DNA from: Sitta carolinensis
Lineage: Eukaryota; Chordata; Aves; Passeriformes; Sittidae
Reading direction: 5' to 3'
Assembly (NCBI GenBank): GCA_032173965.1
Contig: CM063290.1
Span: 3,489,001 to 3,553,000 of the forward strand
DNA: 64,000 bases
The number at the start of each line of letters is the position of its first letter. The first letter of the stretch is position 1. Below are positions 25,725-39,400 of the stretch, in pieces. The translations under genes and the position numbers were made by a program. A model generated the notes under the pieces. That model was not told the origin of the DNA and did no database searches. It saw only the letters and a program-made list of their open reading frames with translations.

Positions 25725-25945
25725 CCTGAAATCATGAGATCAGTGAGGTTGGTAAAGACCTTCAAGGTCAAGTCCAGCAGTCAGCCCAGCCCCATGGCCA
25801 TGTTCACCATCAAACCATGTCCCCAAGTGCCACATCCACACTTCCAGGGATGGTGACATTTCCAGCACTGCCCCAGCAGCCTGTTCCAGTGCTTGCAGCC
25901 CCTTCCAGGATGAAATTTTTCCTAGTATCTATTCGAAATGGTGAG
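25725..25945 (-). mobile_element. CR1 LINE 3' fragment
   Basis: Antisense on the + strand: AATCATGAGATCAGTGAGG, AAGACCTTCAAGGTCAAGTC, AACCATGTCCCCAAGTGCCA, CCAGGGATGGTGACATTTCC, AGCCTGTTCCAGTGCTTG, then a final AATTTTTCCTAGTATCT block. Truncated at its 5' end. Confidence 0.9.
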
Positions 25946-28900
25946 GTTGGTACTGACCTGTTCTGGTTTCATTCTCCATCAGTGCCTGGGCACTAGGAAG
26001 AGGAAGTTTTTTGTCTGCTTATCTTTCAGAAAATGCTGATTCTGAACAGTTCTCAATCTGCAAATTTTAATAGTCAAGGGAGGGAAAGCCTGGTCTTTGT
26101 CACCCTCAAGAAATGCCGCTGGCTGGGGGAAGCTCTGTGAGAGGCAAACCTTGCTGTCACCCTGTGTCATGTGGAGCTCTTGGCAGTGTCCTCCTCAGTG
26201 AGAAAACCACCCCTGGGATAACTTTGGCACATTATCTCTCCTTCATTCAGGATTCTCAAAATGGAGGCTTGTTATCCTTCTATTTTTTTTTATTATTATT
26301 TTTTTTTAATTTTTTTGGAGTTCAGTTCTGTATCTTGTTTGCATTTCTTAGTGGTCTAAAAGGCAAAGTTTTCTGTTAGTTGACAATTGACCTGGCAGTC
26401 TTTCTTCCTTTATAAAAGCCATGATTGCAGGTTCACTAATTATTACTACTTTCTGTGTATTTTTGAGGAACTGATTGATCATAGCTGTTCCTGAGCATTT
26501 TGGTAATGATATGAAAAAAGCTGCTGATGTGAAGGTCCTGAGTTCCAAACAAGCAGTCACACAGCTCTGTACTGAAACAGGTTTTGGGCAGGGCAGGTGG
26601 ACTTTTGTCAGTGTTGTTCATCAAATCAATTAGGGAGCAATCCCCCTGGTGATTAGCAGGGCCCTCAGTCAGGGGGAGGGAGGATTTCACAGATCTGGCA
26701 CTTTGCCTGCAGGATCTGCCCTTGGAAAGGGCACGGTGCTGGCAGTGGGTTGGGCATTTGTACATCACATCCTCTTTTGTTGTGTTTGGAACTTGAGGTG
26801 TTGGGGTGGAGGAAGGGTCAGGAGATAAAAAAGCCCTCAGGAGAGAAAAAAAGATGTGTAACGTGGTGGCTAAAACATTTTACAACTTGGGAAACAAATG
26901 CAGACTTTGGTTTGTGTGACTAAGTATTAGGTAATTCCTGATGAAAGGTGAAAAACCAAGGGCACAGGAAGGTACCTTCAGTGGGGAATGCCCTTGTAAA
27001 GCATCTCTGAAATCTTCTGAAGGTGGGAAGGAGCATATCCACACACCACCTCTGCTTTGTTCACCCAGCAGTGTAATCTCCTTGGCAAGGCAGCCTGGGG
27101 ACAGCACACAGCTCTCATTTTCCCTCTTGTCTCCATGGATTGCTCTCCCCCTGTCTTGTGGGGATGCAGCTGCTTTCATCATAGCCTGACTTGTGATAAG
27201 CAAACCATAAGTGGCTTGAAATTCAGGTTATTCAGATAAGCATCCTGAGTTGTAACTATAGAAAGTCAAGCAGGAAGGTGTTTCAGTTTGATCTGCACTG
27301 GAAACTAATCCAAATTTAATCACAGATACAGATACAATCTTCCATAATCCTGCGATGTTCTAGAATTGCAATGGAAGGGCTTTGTATTTCAAGAATACTT
27401 TTAATATTTTTTACATCTGCTATTCTAGAATAATTTCATCCTTCTATAGCTATTCCCAAGCAGGAAAAAAATATGGCCACTTGTGTGCCTACAACAGCAG
27501 AAGGTGTTGCTTTGCTGCTATATGTGTCCTTTACTAGTACAGCAATTTGAACCTAAAAGCCCAAATAGTTTACACTTTTAAAACTTCCAAATGCAGTTGA
27601 GGCATTTAGATCAGTGTCTGCTTTGCAGACTGCTCCCCAGACAAAATAATTAGTGCATTTTTCAGCTGTAACTGGGGGCGAAGCCATTTCCTGGCCTCGA
27701 GATGGAGGAGACGTGGCGAGGCGACTGCGCCTTGCATGTCTCTTGATTTTATCTGTAGGATGTGAAGGAATCTTTCAGCATATAATCCTTAAAATATTGA
27801 TCTTGCAGAGGAAGTCTGGGGCTGGAAGGGATCGTCTGTCATCAGGTTTGCTGTCGATGTGGCGTCGTGGAGCTGCATTTTCAGCTCCTCGGTCTCGCCT
27901 CCCCTTGCTGCAGGGAGTCTCAGGCTAGGGCTGGGTGTTGCTCGTGTGCACAAGTGGTTTAGGGTCTTTTATTTTGCCTTGAATTGCGCTGCCTTTCAGC
28001 AGTGTCACTGCTTTGTAGCCCTCTGGGATGTGCCAGCACCAGGGAAATGCTGCTGAGGGAAGAGCTGCTGCTGGGTGCAGAGCTCCCCCATAAACCAAGT
28101 CACTCCTTTAAATCTCCAAATGGAGACTAACAAATATCATGAACTCCCAGCTCGTTTTTATTAGCTGGACTGTTTTTTCTCCTTTGTAAGTGCCAATATC
28201 CGAACTTAAAACTGCGTTTGGTATATGAGAGAAATTCTCCAGCTGATCGTAACCTATAAAATTAAAATATTGAAGCTCCCGGTGTTTGAGTTTATTGAGG
28301 AATAAATACTGGAACGTGGTGTACTGTGTGGTTCAGCTGCTTCCTTGTTCTATTTTTCTGAGTCTTTTTGCCTATTTTATTTCTCTGACACTCCATACAA
28401 AGAGTTTCCTGGGTTTGATTTCGTCCTGGCATTTTTCAGCAGTCTGGTTCTTAGCAGTATGGAATTCAACAATGTGAATAACATTTTCTGTTTACTGTTT
28501 ACATTTTAAAAAGCGGTATTTCTGTTATAAAAAGATATTCCAGATGTCTCCAGGCAGTAGAACATGTATGTAGTTTTTTCATTTTATTTTTATACTTTTA
28601 TTAGTATACAGTCTAATAAAACAACAAATACAGCAGAAGGATCAAAAAGTGGTGCATGTTAGCAAATGGCCTGAATTTAAATACCAGTCAACACCAGGAC
28701 TTCATTCTAGGTGAGGGAAATTCACATGTGAACTATTAAAATTTAACTTCATAAATACATGTCCTCAGGAGCGGGATGTTGTGCATTTCCAAGTCTTCTT
28801 TAAAACTTCCTCTTTCGGTTAATTCTGATTAGATTTTCTAAAATGGAATAAACATAAAAGCATTAAAAAATATGTAAACCATGAAAGTTAAATGCAAAAC

Positions 28901-29739
28901 AGATACAACCACAGCAAAGTTATGAAAGCCAGAGCCCTCGTTGCTCACATGCAACACGGGGAGGGGGAAATTCCTTCACTGTGGACTCGCTGCCCCACAG
29001 GAGCAGTTGTGGACTTGCCTCCCATGAGATGATTTCAGAACATGGTCTAAAGAGCAATTAAATCAGCAGGAGGCTTCAGTGCTGAAAGGGGGTTCTTTAG
29101 AGATGACTGTTGCACGAGGGAGGCTTGACTTGGGGAAGAAAATATCTTTGGTATTTGGGATAATTTGGGACTAGCATCGCCCCTGGGGGAGATGGTGGGA
29201 GGAGGAGGAGTTGTTATCCCTGGGGACTGCTAAGGAAAAGACAGACAAAATCTAGGCAAACATCTGCCAGGTGAATTTTTTTCAGGGAATGGACTAATTG
29301 ACCCTTATTTCCAATGACCCTAGTGTTGGTTTTTAAGGTAATGGTGTCAACATGTCAATCAAATGCTATTTGCAGTAGCCCAGCATTGCTGAAGAGGTGC
29401 AAAAACTGCTTATGTGGTACTTCTGGAAATTCAGTTTTATGATTCTGTCTTAGACCTTCACCTGTTTACTTGAACTCTTCTTGATCTTTGTCCATCATTG
29501 TCCATCATTTTCAGATGAGACTTTACAGCAGTGGTCTCAGGCTGGTTTAATGCTTGTTTCCCTCTTCATTTGACCGAATGCAATCCTGTAAAATCCCCTG
29601 AAATATGAAATGATACCTGCTTAGCTTTGGAAAAGGTATCAGCAGGAGCTCACATCATTTTTCTGGGAGGTCATCTGAGAAGATGCCATGGAAAGTTTAG
29701 GTGAGCACAAGCAAGAACAAAGGACAATGTTTTCCCCCC

Positions 29740-29872
29740 TCCCTGGGAGTGTCCAAGGCCAGGCTGGGGCTTGGAGCAGCCTGGGATAGTGGAAGGTGTT
29801 CCTGGCTGGAATGAGATGACCTTTAGGGTCCCATCCAACCCAAACCATTCTGTGATTCTATGATTGTATGGC
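29740..29872 (+). mobile_element. Short CR1 LINE 3' fragment
   Basis: Only the last part of a CR1 is present: GTGTCCAAGGCCAGGCTGG, GGAGCAGCCTGGGATAGTGG, GAAGGTGTTCCTGG and the 3' tail CCATTCTGTGATTCTATGAT. Strong 5' truncation. Confidence 0.9.
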
Positions 29873-30404
29873 AAGAGACACTGAAAATGTAGCACAAATT
29901 CACTCTTCTAAAGTTTTCTCTTTAAGCTCTCTGTGCTTTCCATGGTTAAAAATGTAATGGTGATGGAGAATGTGCCTGTTTTCCATTCATGTCAGTTGTA
30001 CCTGCTTGTACCCCCAAGAACAAATAGGATTAAGATGCAAAAGTAAATCTTTGTAGAGGAAGCTTTCAGAAAAGCCAAAGGTTTGACCAGCAGTTCCTAC
30101 AGGCTCAGGTGTGCTATCACACCCGAATTCTTCCCCAGTATTTCTCTCTTTGCCTCAATGAAAGAGCCATGTCACAAATTGCTCTAATTAACAAGGATTT
30201 CAGAAGCAGAGACTACAGAGGCAGTGCCTGCAGGAACTTGGAAAAATCCCACAAAATCCCACTTCCCTTTGCAGCTGAGATGAAGTGACCGGCAGCCAGC
30301 CTGCGCGCCCTGGCCGCGCCACGGACGAGCCGTGCAGGAGGGCCAGGGTCTGCCTGTGCTGGGCTCTCTTGTAATCCTTCCTCCCCTCTCCCTTCCTCCT
30401 GCAG

Positions 30405-30527
30405 ACGTGGATGAGTGTGAGGAGCTGAACGGGGGCTGCCAGCAGGGCTGTGTCAACACCCCGGGCTCCTTCCAGTGCCAGTGCCAGGCGGGATTCCGGC
30501 TGCACGCCGACGGGCGCACCTGCCTCG
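30405..30527 (+). CDS. MEGF6: MEGF6 local exon 2: calcium-binding EGF module
   Basis: A 123 bp, phase 1-1 exon with acceptor CCTCCTGCAG and donor CG|GTAAGA. The translated module begins DVDEC, has the usual six cysteines, and carries the C-x-N-x4-F-x-C-x-C consensus ([12 protein letters not shown]) for Asp/Asn beta-hydroxylation. It aligns with the DVDEC...NGGCQ module I recall as an early calcium-binding EGF of mammalian MEGF6. G+C-rich at codon third positions, unlike the surrounding intron. Confidence 0.95.
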
Positions 30528-33500
30528 GTAAGAACCCCCTCACACCTTCCACCCCTGCCTTTCCTCCAGCTCCAAAGGTTTCTAGATATCCTCACCCATT
30601 CTGGTTCAAGCAGCCTGTGAGCATTCAGGTATTGCTAAACTTAATTTTTATCTCGTTTTGGGTTTTGGGGGTTTTTTTTGATGGTGTCTCGTGTTGGTGA
30701 AAATTCCTTCGCAGCAGGCATTAAGGAGCTTCGTTTCAAATGACAACATTTTTTGAATTCTGAGTGCTTTTTCTTTGTGGCACATCTCCCTGCATGTTCC
30801 AGCACTGGCCTGGGACTTGGTGATTTTAGTTTCCAAGCTCAGTGATTGAGTTTTACAGGGTGGAGTTAACCCTGTGTGTGCTCGTGACACTGAGAGCACC
30901 GTGGAGCTCAGCCATGACACATGTGGAAAGGATTAGCAGCTCTGCCACTAGAAATAAACCCTGTGCTTCTTAGGTTGGACTCTAAAGCCCAGAACAAGGC
31001 ATATCAGAGTTAATTCTGCATGTTGTTAAAAACAATAACGTGAAATACACAGTTCTCGTATTCCTTTACAATCTGTACAAAAGTGAAATTTTTGAATTCT
31101 GCAGAAAGGATTAAAATGTTCCTTCATCTGGGAAGAAGAAAAGGGCACTTCTTGTTTAAATTTTTAAACCTGATATGAAGTAATATGGGAAGAACAGTCA
31201 AGTACAGTCAGACCACATCTGCAGAAGAAGTTCTCTCACAGTTTGGGCATTGTCTCAGTTCCTGCTCCAAGTCCCTTGGTTGTGCTTAACTTCAGCCTGG
31301 GATGTCATCAGTTATTGCTGGTATTATCACAGCCATACATTCACTGGTGCAGCCAGGACACAGGAGGTACCAGTGCTCAAGCTGTGAGATTAATGGATAT
31401 TTTATTTCAAAACTTGCTCTTTTAGGGTTTTTTGGGTTTATCACATAGAGAGACTTTCAGTGTTTTGGTAATTAACTGCAATTAAAAGTGTGATGAAGTC
31501 TCAGTCTTTTCTTGATTATCTTAGTTGGTGAAGGTCTGGACAAGGAAACACTATAGTGAGAGGAAAAAAAGAATAATGTAAAAGCAGAGTGGTTCATAAT
31601 TAACTCGAAACAATTGTGTTTTTCTGTGAATTAAAAGGAAAATGAATCTCGCTCAGATCAGATCTGACCAGGGCAGACCCAGAAGTGAAAGATGTGTTGT
31701 TTGAGCTACATTACTCCCTCTGAATTGTCTCATTTGTGGTGGAGAGGGAATTTTATATGGAAAGGGGACTTAAAGGGACACTGGGGGGAAAAGAGAAAGA
31801 GAACTGTGTGATAAAGGCAAAAAGTAGGTGTTAATGGCAATTAAATAAATTTACTTGTGTAATATGTAAAACTTCCTGTGGACATAAAATAGTTAGGTTT
31901 CCTCTTGCCTCAAATAATCAGAAAGCTCAGTTTAGCTTTGTCTGAGCTGTGAACAATGCCAGAGAACAAGTTTTCATTATATAAATGTAAATATTCTCAA
32001 GAAGTTATTCAAAATACTTGGTACAGTGACCAGCTTTGTTTGCAATATCTAAAAAATTATCAAGGAGAAACAAAAATAAATCCTAAGATGAGAGACAGGA
32101 GTTTCTGAGAGCTCTGGTATCATGATAATGGATGTGCACGATATTGAGGAGGATATGAGTCCTGTTCCAGCTGTTTAGACAAGACACCAAAATAAATGGA
32201 TATAATAAGCTCTGATGCATTGGAGAACAAGACAGTTACTAATTGATGAGGACAGGGAGAAGCATTTCATATAAATCAGGAGTGCCTAGGGTCAGGTTTG
32301 GGCAGTAGCTGCTTGTTTTTGGGGGTGGAGAGTTTGCCCCTTGTGCAGCACCAGATTGTACATTCAGCTTTCCTCACTCCTCTGATGAGGAGCAAACCAC
32401 TAAGGCACCTCTCCTTTGCCCTGGTGCAGCTAGGCAGAACATCCAGCAGCTCCAACAGGCTTGGGCTAGCCATGGCATTTCTCCCATGGATGCTTCAGAG
32501 GATGTAACAATCTCTCCTGCATGCTGAGAATGAAAAGGGACCACATTCTGGCACTGAGCTGTTTGTGGAAGGTGATTATCTCAGCTGCAGAGGTAAGAAA
32601 CAAGAGTCCCTTTAGGCAGGCTTTTCAGAGGAGCCCAGCCCAGATTGCTGTTAGGTTCATTCTCTCCACGTCTTCCTTTTCTTTTTTGGCAGCCCCGTGT
32701 TTGTGGGAAGGCAAGTGCCAAAATCATTTGAGGGGAAGCAGATTTTGCAGCCTGGATGGCTTGGAAATCTCCCATACATAAGGAAGTGGATCTATCATCT
32801 TAAAAGCTATTCAGCCTGCATCTGAGGACTCAAAAACCTGGGAGATGGTACTTTCTCCTGTGATTCATGGAATATTACTGAACTTCTGTCACAAGTTTTC
32901 CAGTAAATCTGGTCCTCCTGCCACCCCATCACAGGGTGTTTGGGATCCTGTTTGGTTGCTGGTGCCCCATCCTTCCACTGCCAGTAGGAGCCTTAAAATG
33001 TGTGGAGAGAGGAAATCTGCTTTTGTCATTCTTCCTGCTCTCACTGCAAACTTCTGCTCAGATCCAAAGAATCTCCAGAGTGGGTTGCTTTGTTCAGTGA
33101 TGACCAGTGTGCAAAGTAAACTAATTAATTCCTGAATCCTTTGATGTTATCCAATGCTTTGTGCCATGATAAAATCCCATCTCTTTCAATGCTCCTTTTC
33201 TTCCTTCAGCTTTTCGGTCCCACAAATTTTGCTCAGCATTGAATTAATTTATAAATACACGTGCCAGACCAAATATTCACTGCAACCCTGTCCAATTTTT
33301 TTGTTTGTTTTGTTTGTAATGCCTTGATTATGTTACTGCAATGAATTTGACTTCGCTGGAGTTTAACCAGCTGGTATCTGAAAAGCTGAAGCTCAGAAGG
33401 AACATGTTTGTTGTAGTATCAGGCTGTGGGTTTGGATTGTTGTAGATTCATTGTCTTCAATGGAATTTATTCCTGTTTGAACTCCTAGAAGTGAAAACAG

Positions 33501-33890
33501 GGCACAGCCGTTAGACCCTGATTCATCTCTGGTGCCAGCTGTTACCTTTGATGTCTGCTTTATGTGGAGAAACTCTTGAGATGCAGGTTTTTTATGGAGA
33601 TTTTAGCTCACAAAGGCTCTTAATGGAGCAAATAACAAAGAAAATATCTCTTCAACTCTATAATCTATGTTTCCCAACATAAATATAAGCCCTGTATGTC
33701 TGAAGTTACATTTCTTGTCATTGCCAAGGTTGGATTTAAGGTGATGGAAAACACAGGTTGGAAGAGATTGCATGTTCTAACCCCATGGTTGCTATGCATG
33801 TATCTAACTATGGCTCAGACCCAGCTCTTTGTAAAAATATCACCTTTATTGTAAAAAATAACAGGCTGAGAAATGTGTATTTCTTAACTA

Positions 33891-34206
33891 TCATAGAATG
33901 GGGGGCCTACAAGAGAGCTGGAGAGGGACTTTCTACAGGGATGTGTTGTGACAGGACAGGGCAGAAAGGCTTTGAATTGACAGAGGGCAGGGTTAGATTG
34001 GATATATGGAAGGAATTGTCCCCTGTGAGGGTGGGCAGGCCCTGGCACAGGGTGCCCAGAGAAGCCATGGCTGCCCCTGGATCCCTGGCAGTGTCCAAGG
34101 CTGGATGGGCTTGGAGCAGCCTGGGACAGTGGAAGGTGTCCTGCCCATGGCAGGGAGAGGAATGAGATGATTTTTAAGATGAACCCAAACCATTCTGTGA
34201 TTCTGG
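33891..34206 (+). mobile_element. CR1 LINE 3' fragment
   Basis: Sense orientation: CTACAAGAGAGCTGGAGAGG, AGGGCAGGGTTAGATTGGAT, CAGAGAAGCCATGGCTGCCC, CAGCCTGGGACAGTGGAAGG, and a tail at CCAAACCATTCTGTGATTCT. Confidence 0.92.
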
Positions 34207-35336
34207 GGTGTTTCCCACCTGGTGTCTCCCACCACTCTCTCCCTTCCCAGATGCTCCCTCCCTCTCTTGGCATCAGCCCCAGCCTGTCTGGAATCCACAT
34301 CAGGGCTGGGTTTCTACCATATTTCAAGGGTAAATCTTTGAAAGTGAAGGTCAGGCCGTATTTCTGCCCGTGGAGGTGCTCAGACCCCTTGGTGACAGAT
34401 GGAGGCAGACCCCCAGGGTGCCAAGCCTCTCCCTTTCTCTGAGCAGGGACGTGCTGCTGGCACCTGGCAGCCACAAGCACAGTGCAGCCTGTCCTGTCCC
34501 TGGAGGCTCTTCTCCTCCAGTCTGGCACCTCCTCTCACAGATCCAGCCTGGTGCCTCAGCAGCAGCCCTGACAAACCTGCCCTGGCTGCCCCAGAGCAGC
34601 CCCTGGCAGAGCCACACTCCCAATTGGGGTGCAGGGTCCCCCCAGCACAGCATTTCACACCTGTCCCCTCCCACCTCCAAATCCTCCAAAACTCTCATCG
34701 TGACAGGTTGCTGCTTATCTCCCCTTGCATCCAAATTGGCTCGTGCCCAGAGGGAGAGAAAATGGCACTTTTAAAAGCTGACGTGTATATTCTGTCACTT
34801 GGATTTAAGATGTTTTTCGTCTCCTGAAATATTTTCATCTTATTTGAATATTCTTGCTGAAAAACAGGTCTTTGGATACAAATGTGCAGGGAGCTGGAAG
34901 CTCAGAGTGTATGGGGTCTGCTGTCTCCTGTGTAGACAAGAAGCTGCTTTCAGGTTCTGTCTCTGACAGGGCAGGAGGGTGGTGGGCACAGGTGGAGAGC
35001 AGGAGGCAGGGTCAGGTTTCTGTGCAGTGAGGTGCCTCCTGCCTCCTGCTGTGTGTGCAGCCAGGAGAATGGAAAAATTTGCTTCTCTTTTCACCTTTTT
35101 AACACATACTTGACTGCACAAACTCAGTGTTTGCTAATTGGTGGCATAGGGTGAAATGAATCCTGTAGCAGGTTTTGCAACTAACATTTGCTAATTTAAC
35201 TATTACAGATAAATGAAGAAATATGAATATTGCTAAAGTAAATGCAAAAAAATAAATATCAAAGCTCTTTGCTGACTTCATTTGGGTTCAGAGTTTGGTG
35301 CATTCCATGAAGGATCAAATAATCCTTCCAGCTTCT

Positions 35337-35583
35337 CATAGAGAACCCAGAATCCCAGGATGGTTTGAGTTGGAAGGGGCCTTAAAGCCCATCCAGTGCC
35401 ACCCCTGCCATGGGCAGGGACACCTCCCACTGTCCCAGGTTGGTCCAAGCCCTGTCCAACCTGGATTTGGACACTTCCAAGGATGGGGCAGTCACAGCTT
35501 CTCTGGGCAACCTGTGCCAGAGCCTCACCACCCTCAGAGTCAAGAATTTCTTCCTAATATCTAATTTAAATCTCTCCCTACTA
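35337..35583 (-). mobile_element. CR1 LINE 3' fragment
   Basis: Antisense on the + strand: CAGAATCCCAGGATGG, GAGTTGGAAGGGGCCTTAAA, CATGGGCAGGGACACCTCCC, CTCTGGGCAACCTGTGCCAG and TTCTTCCTAATATCTAATTT. It lies about 730 bp upstream of exon 3. Confidence 0.9.
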
Positions 35584-36313
35584 CATCCCTGCTGTGGAAA
35601 TACAGCAGCCATGCACACACACTTCCATCAGCACAGCACAATGGCAGCATCAAGCCATCACTCTTATTTTTACATGCAGCGTGTGAGTAGGTGTGGGTGT
35701 GTGTTAACATGTTTTGTCAGGAGGAGAAATGTTTCTCCAGAGGCCAGGGATACGTGTTGAACAAAAAAGAATATTAATTTGCTTTGAAAGAAGCAGCATC
35801 TTTTAAGATGTGCAGAGGACCCTCTGTTCCTGTGGTTTGCTGTGTGAGTCTGCAGAGCTTGTGGCTTCTGTTATTTGAATTTTTTTTTTATTTATGAGGC
35901 TGAGAAAATCAGCCTGAAAGACAATTACTATTTTTAATCAATGAAAGCAAGGAGAGAAAAAGATAATCAATGGGCAAGTGCCAGCAGGGCTGTTCCTTTT
36001 CCCCCTCCTTGCCTCGGTGGATTGGCAGTGCTTTGGTGCTGTCAGATCAAAGGTGCTGTGCTTCAGTCAGCATTACAGCCCTTAGATCTCACCTGCCCCG
36101 CCCTGGGATCAGGATTTCACTGCTCTGGGACACGGTGTCAGCCCAGCTCCCTGAGCCCAAGGGAGGGCAGTCACTCGGGGGTGGGGACAGGAGCATTTCT
36201 GAAAGCTGTTCAGCGTGGTTTGCCAGGGTTTGCTGTCTTTTATGTATTTAAAATAGGGAATAGGTTGTCCCAAGTTGTTGACGTGCATTCCTTCACTGCT
36301 TCCTTGGCTCCAG

Positions 36314-36439
36314 CTGTCAATTCCTGCAGCATTAACAACGGGGGCTGTGAGCAGGACTGTGTTCAGCTCAGTGAGGACCTCTACAAGTGCCAGTGCCAGC
36401 CAGGCTACCAGCTGAAGACAGATGCCAAATCCTGTGAAG
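36314..36439 (+). CDS. MEGF6: MEGF6 local exon 3: EGF module without calcium signature
   Basis: A 126 bp, phase 1-1 exon (acceptor GGCTCCAG, donor AAG|GTGAGT), 42 codons. It begins AVNSC, not DxDEC, and reads CVQ where the hydroxylation motif needs CxD/N, so it is probably not a calcium-binding module. Six cysteines are in standard order. It matches the AINSC...NGGCQHHCVQL module I recall for mammalian MEGF6, including the atypical CVQ, which supports a one-to-one correspondence. Confidence 0.94.
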
Positions 36440-39400
36440 GTGAGTCCTGTGCTACCTGCCTGAAGACACACAGTAAAGGCAAATTAAAAGACCTCAGGAT
36501 GGTGTTTTGGGTCATTCTGTGTTCATTCCTATTTCTCCCTGTGTGCCAAAAGCAGCTTTAGGAATTGCTTATTAACAGGATTTTAAAATAACATGAGTTT
36601 GAGGTGTGAAGTTCACTTTGAATCACAACTTTGAACAAGATTTTGGCCTTGTAGCTCCCTGGCTGTTCCTTGCACAATGATGGTGATGACATAGGTTAGG
36701 AACTTAATCGTGATTTAATTCTAACATTTTATTGCTCATCAAGTTGTATATAGAGTTGGCCTGCATTACATCTTTTATTCTACAAAAAGTCTTCTCTTTA
36801 TCTGCTTTTGGCTTATCACAGTCTGATTCATTCATCCTCCCCTTCAGGTTTCTAAGCACTCTCTCAAGCAAAAAACAGCAATGCTACCTTTGCATTTGAT
36901 TGTTGCTTTTCTTTTCTTGTATATCTTAACATATTCATCAGTTTTGAAGGCAACCCCCCCCATTCCCCAACACAAGCACACACACACACACCCTTGAACA
37001 TGCCAGAGAAAGATAGGGCCAAATTTATGGATTTATTGAGCTGAAATTCCTGTCACAAAACCGTTTCCATATGGCTCCTCTTCTGCTCGGAGATTTTTCT
37101 ACGTTGTGGAGAAGTGTGAGTAAATCCTGCTGTTCAGATGGCTCCAGCTCCTGCTGGGTGCAGAGAACTCTTCCCCTCTGGTTTGGGCCTCCCCAGGTCC
37201 TGCCCTCAGTGGGGAGCACCCACAGCCTGGTGTCCTCTCTCTTTGACAGGGTGGCCACGTCTTGTCCCTGAGATTTCCAGAATAAGGAAGCTTTAGGGAG
37301 AAGGGGTGTCAGAGACCTTCCTCTACTGGTCTCCATCCCTTTTCCAGGCCACCTCCACATGGGTTTGGCCAGCTGGCTGTGCACTGGCCTTTTGGGTGGG
37401 TTCTGAGGAGTGGTGGGACAGAGGCTGGGTCAGAGGGCTCTGGGGTGACCATGCCAGGTGGGGTGGGAGTTGTCCTGCAGTGGTCAAGCTCCCCTGGACC
37501 ACTTCATGCTCTGTCTCAGCTGGGAGCCCTAAAGGGAGAGGTTTTGCCACCACTGCTCACCCCCTCACATGGTGGGGCTGAGGAGAGTTAGCCACTCACC
37601 AAAGGTTTGTCACCAGCCTGTAATTGCTGAACACTGGAAGGGGCAGGGTCATCTGCAGGGGGGGAATTACCTGGGTGCCTGCTTGCCCCTGGGTGCTCAG
37701 GGTGTTTGAATCAAAATAAATAAGTGCTTGGGGGAAAGAGGATCTGTCTTATAAGCAGAGCTCAGCTGGCAAAGTGAAGACTGAGTAGGATACTTTTCCC
37801 CCCATAAATACCTTAGTGAATGAATGCCTGGGAGAGAAAAGTGCCAGGTAAGCCCATGGACAAGATTTTTACAGGAACAAATGAGGGCAAAGTGGTCATG
37901 AATGCATTTGGGTTGTCAGTTTAGAGATATTTTAAGTAAAAGAGGTGGGAGGAGGTGAGTCTGGTTGTTTTTTTATTGTCCAACCAAGGCTTGGCTCCTG
38001 GAGTCACAGTTTGGATGGAGAAACCACTGTGTCATGAGAGTGTTTGCCACAGCAGGTGTAGGTGTTGTGCAGGTGTGGATTCATCCCTGTGGACTCCTTG
38101 GGAGTTAATATTGCACCCACAGCCCTGGGGAGCCTTACAGAAACACTCAAGCCGGCAATATTTGCTCTTTGCCACTTTATATTTTCTCCAGTGTGAAGTC
38201 ATGGTTGCTGTGAACAAGAAAATTAATTTGATAAAGCCCAAACCTCTTTTCTTTAGGTGCTCTAGAGGTCATGGCAGATAGGACTGGAGACCCTGTTGTA
38301 TGCAGCCTTGCAGTGAAGGATTGGAGGGTCTGCCCCATCCCTGGAAGTGTCCAAGACCAGGCTGGAGGGGGTTTGGAGCAGCCTGGGATAGTGAAAGGAG
38401 TCCCTGCCCGAGGCAGGAGTGGAGATGGAAGAGCTTTAAGGTCCCTTCCAACCCAAACTGGGATTTCTGGGATTCTGGGAGTCTGTGTCCTGAGGCACCT
38501 GGGAGACGAAACCATGCCAGGAAATTTTTCACCACAGTGTTTAACAGCTTGCAGTAGAGCTTTGTAGGATGGAGTCTGTTATCTACTGAAGCTATTAAAT
38601 GAACCAGTAAGAGGCAAATGTGTGAAAAAAGAACACTAATGAGTTATTCTTGGCTTTTCCTGAAACCTGCTTCTAACAGGAACAAACATATCCCTGGAAA
38701 GCAAGTCAATCACTGGTTGCCTTATGTCCTGAAGATCCTTCCTTTACAAACTTACCTCATCCAAGGATTTCCAAGGCTGCTACCTTTATTTGAATTACTA
38801 TGTTTTACTAACATCTACCGTGTAATTTGTTGTTTGCCTGTTGTCATGTCACAGAGCATTACAAGCTTTACTCTGCGCTGTAATCATTCTCAAATTAAAG
38901 CTTTAGCTGCTCTGAAAACCTTCATAATATGCAGGTTTAGCAGATGCTGTTTGATAGTGATTTCATTTAATTTACCCAAATAGAAAAGGAATCGGCAAAT
39001 AACTCAATATTTCATATCAGCAAGGAGTGAGTTCTTGCTTGGAGCTAAATCCTTTGTAGACCGCAAATTGTCGAGCTGCAGAGCCAAGTTGTCAGCCTTG
39101 GAAGTGTCATGCACGATGAAGTGCTGCTGTTCCTTGGAAACCTATTTGCAACCTATCGTGTCAGAAGTCCAATTTCAGTTCTACATCCCTAACTGTGCTT
39201 TTCTTTTATTTATTTTTTTAATTTTTTTTTAATATTGTCAAGCCAAGCTCAGCCCTGCAGACTGGAACGGTTTGTGTGTTGTGTGTTCTCGAGATGGCAG
39301 GAGGTGACATGAGGGAGTTTGAGGGTGCTCCATGGCAGCTTCTTCCTTTACCAAATGGTGGCACAAAATGCCACTTTTGCTGCACAGCAGAGTTACAAAA

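Larger units (their letters stand above)
11128..30404 (+). other. MEGF6: Intron 1 (19.3 kb)
   Basis: A long intron with a GTAATA donor and a TCCTGCAG acceptor. No exon-like EGF frame is visible on either strand. It holds CR1 fragments at 19994-20362, 25725-25945 and 29740-29872, a 230 bp (GGAAA)n tract at 22544-22775, a small TG-rich patch near 21908-21956, and a weak CpG cluster near 27670-27900. The remainder is unique A+T-rich sequence in which I see nothing definite. Confidence 0.85.
30528..36313 (+). other. MEGF6: Intron 2 (5.8 kb)
   Basis: Donor GTAAGA, acceptor TTGGCTCCAG. It contains CR1 fragments at 33891-34206 and 35337-35583 in opposite orientations. No exon-like frame is visible. 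The 214-codon antisense frame around 33884-34528 runs through CR1 and unique intron and has no domain. Confidence 0.85.

Noticed and set aside
27670..27900. Second, weaker CpG cluster in intron 1
   Set aside because: Only around ten CpG, with modest contrast to the flanks; too weak to call a regulatory element.
33884..34528. Antisense open frame of 214 codons
   Set aside because: It overlaps a CR1 fragment for about half its length and shows no reverse-transcriptase or other domain.
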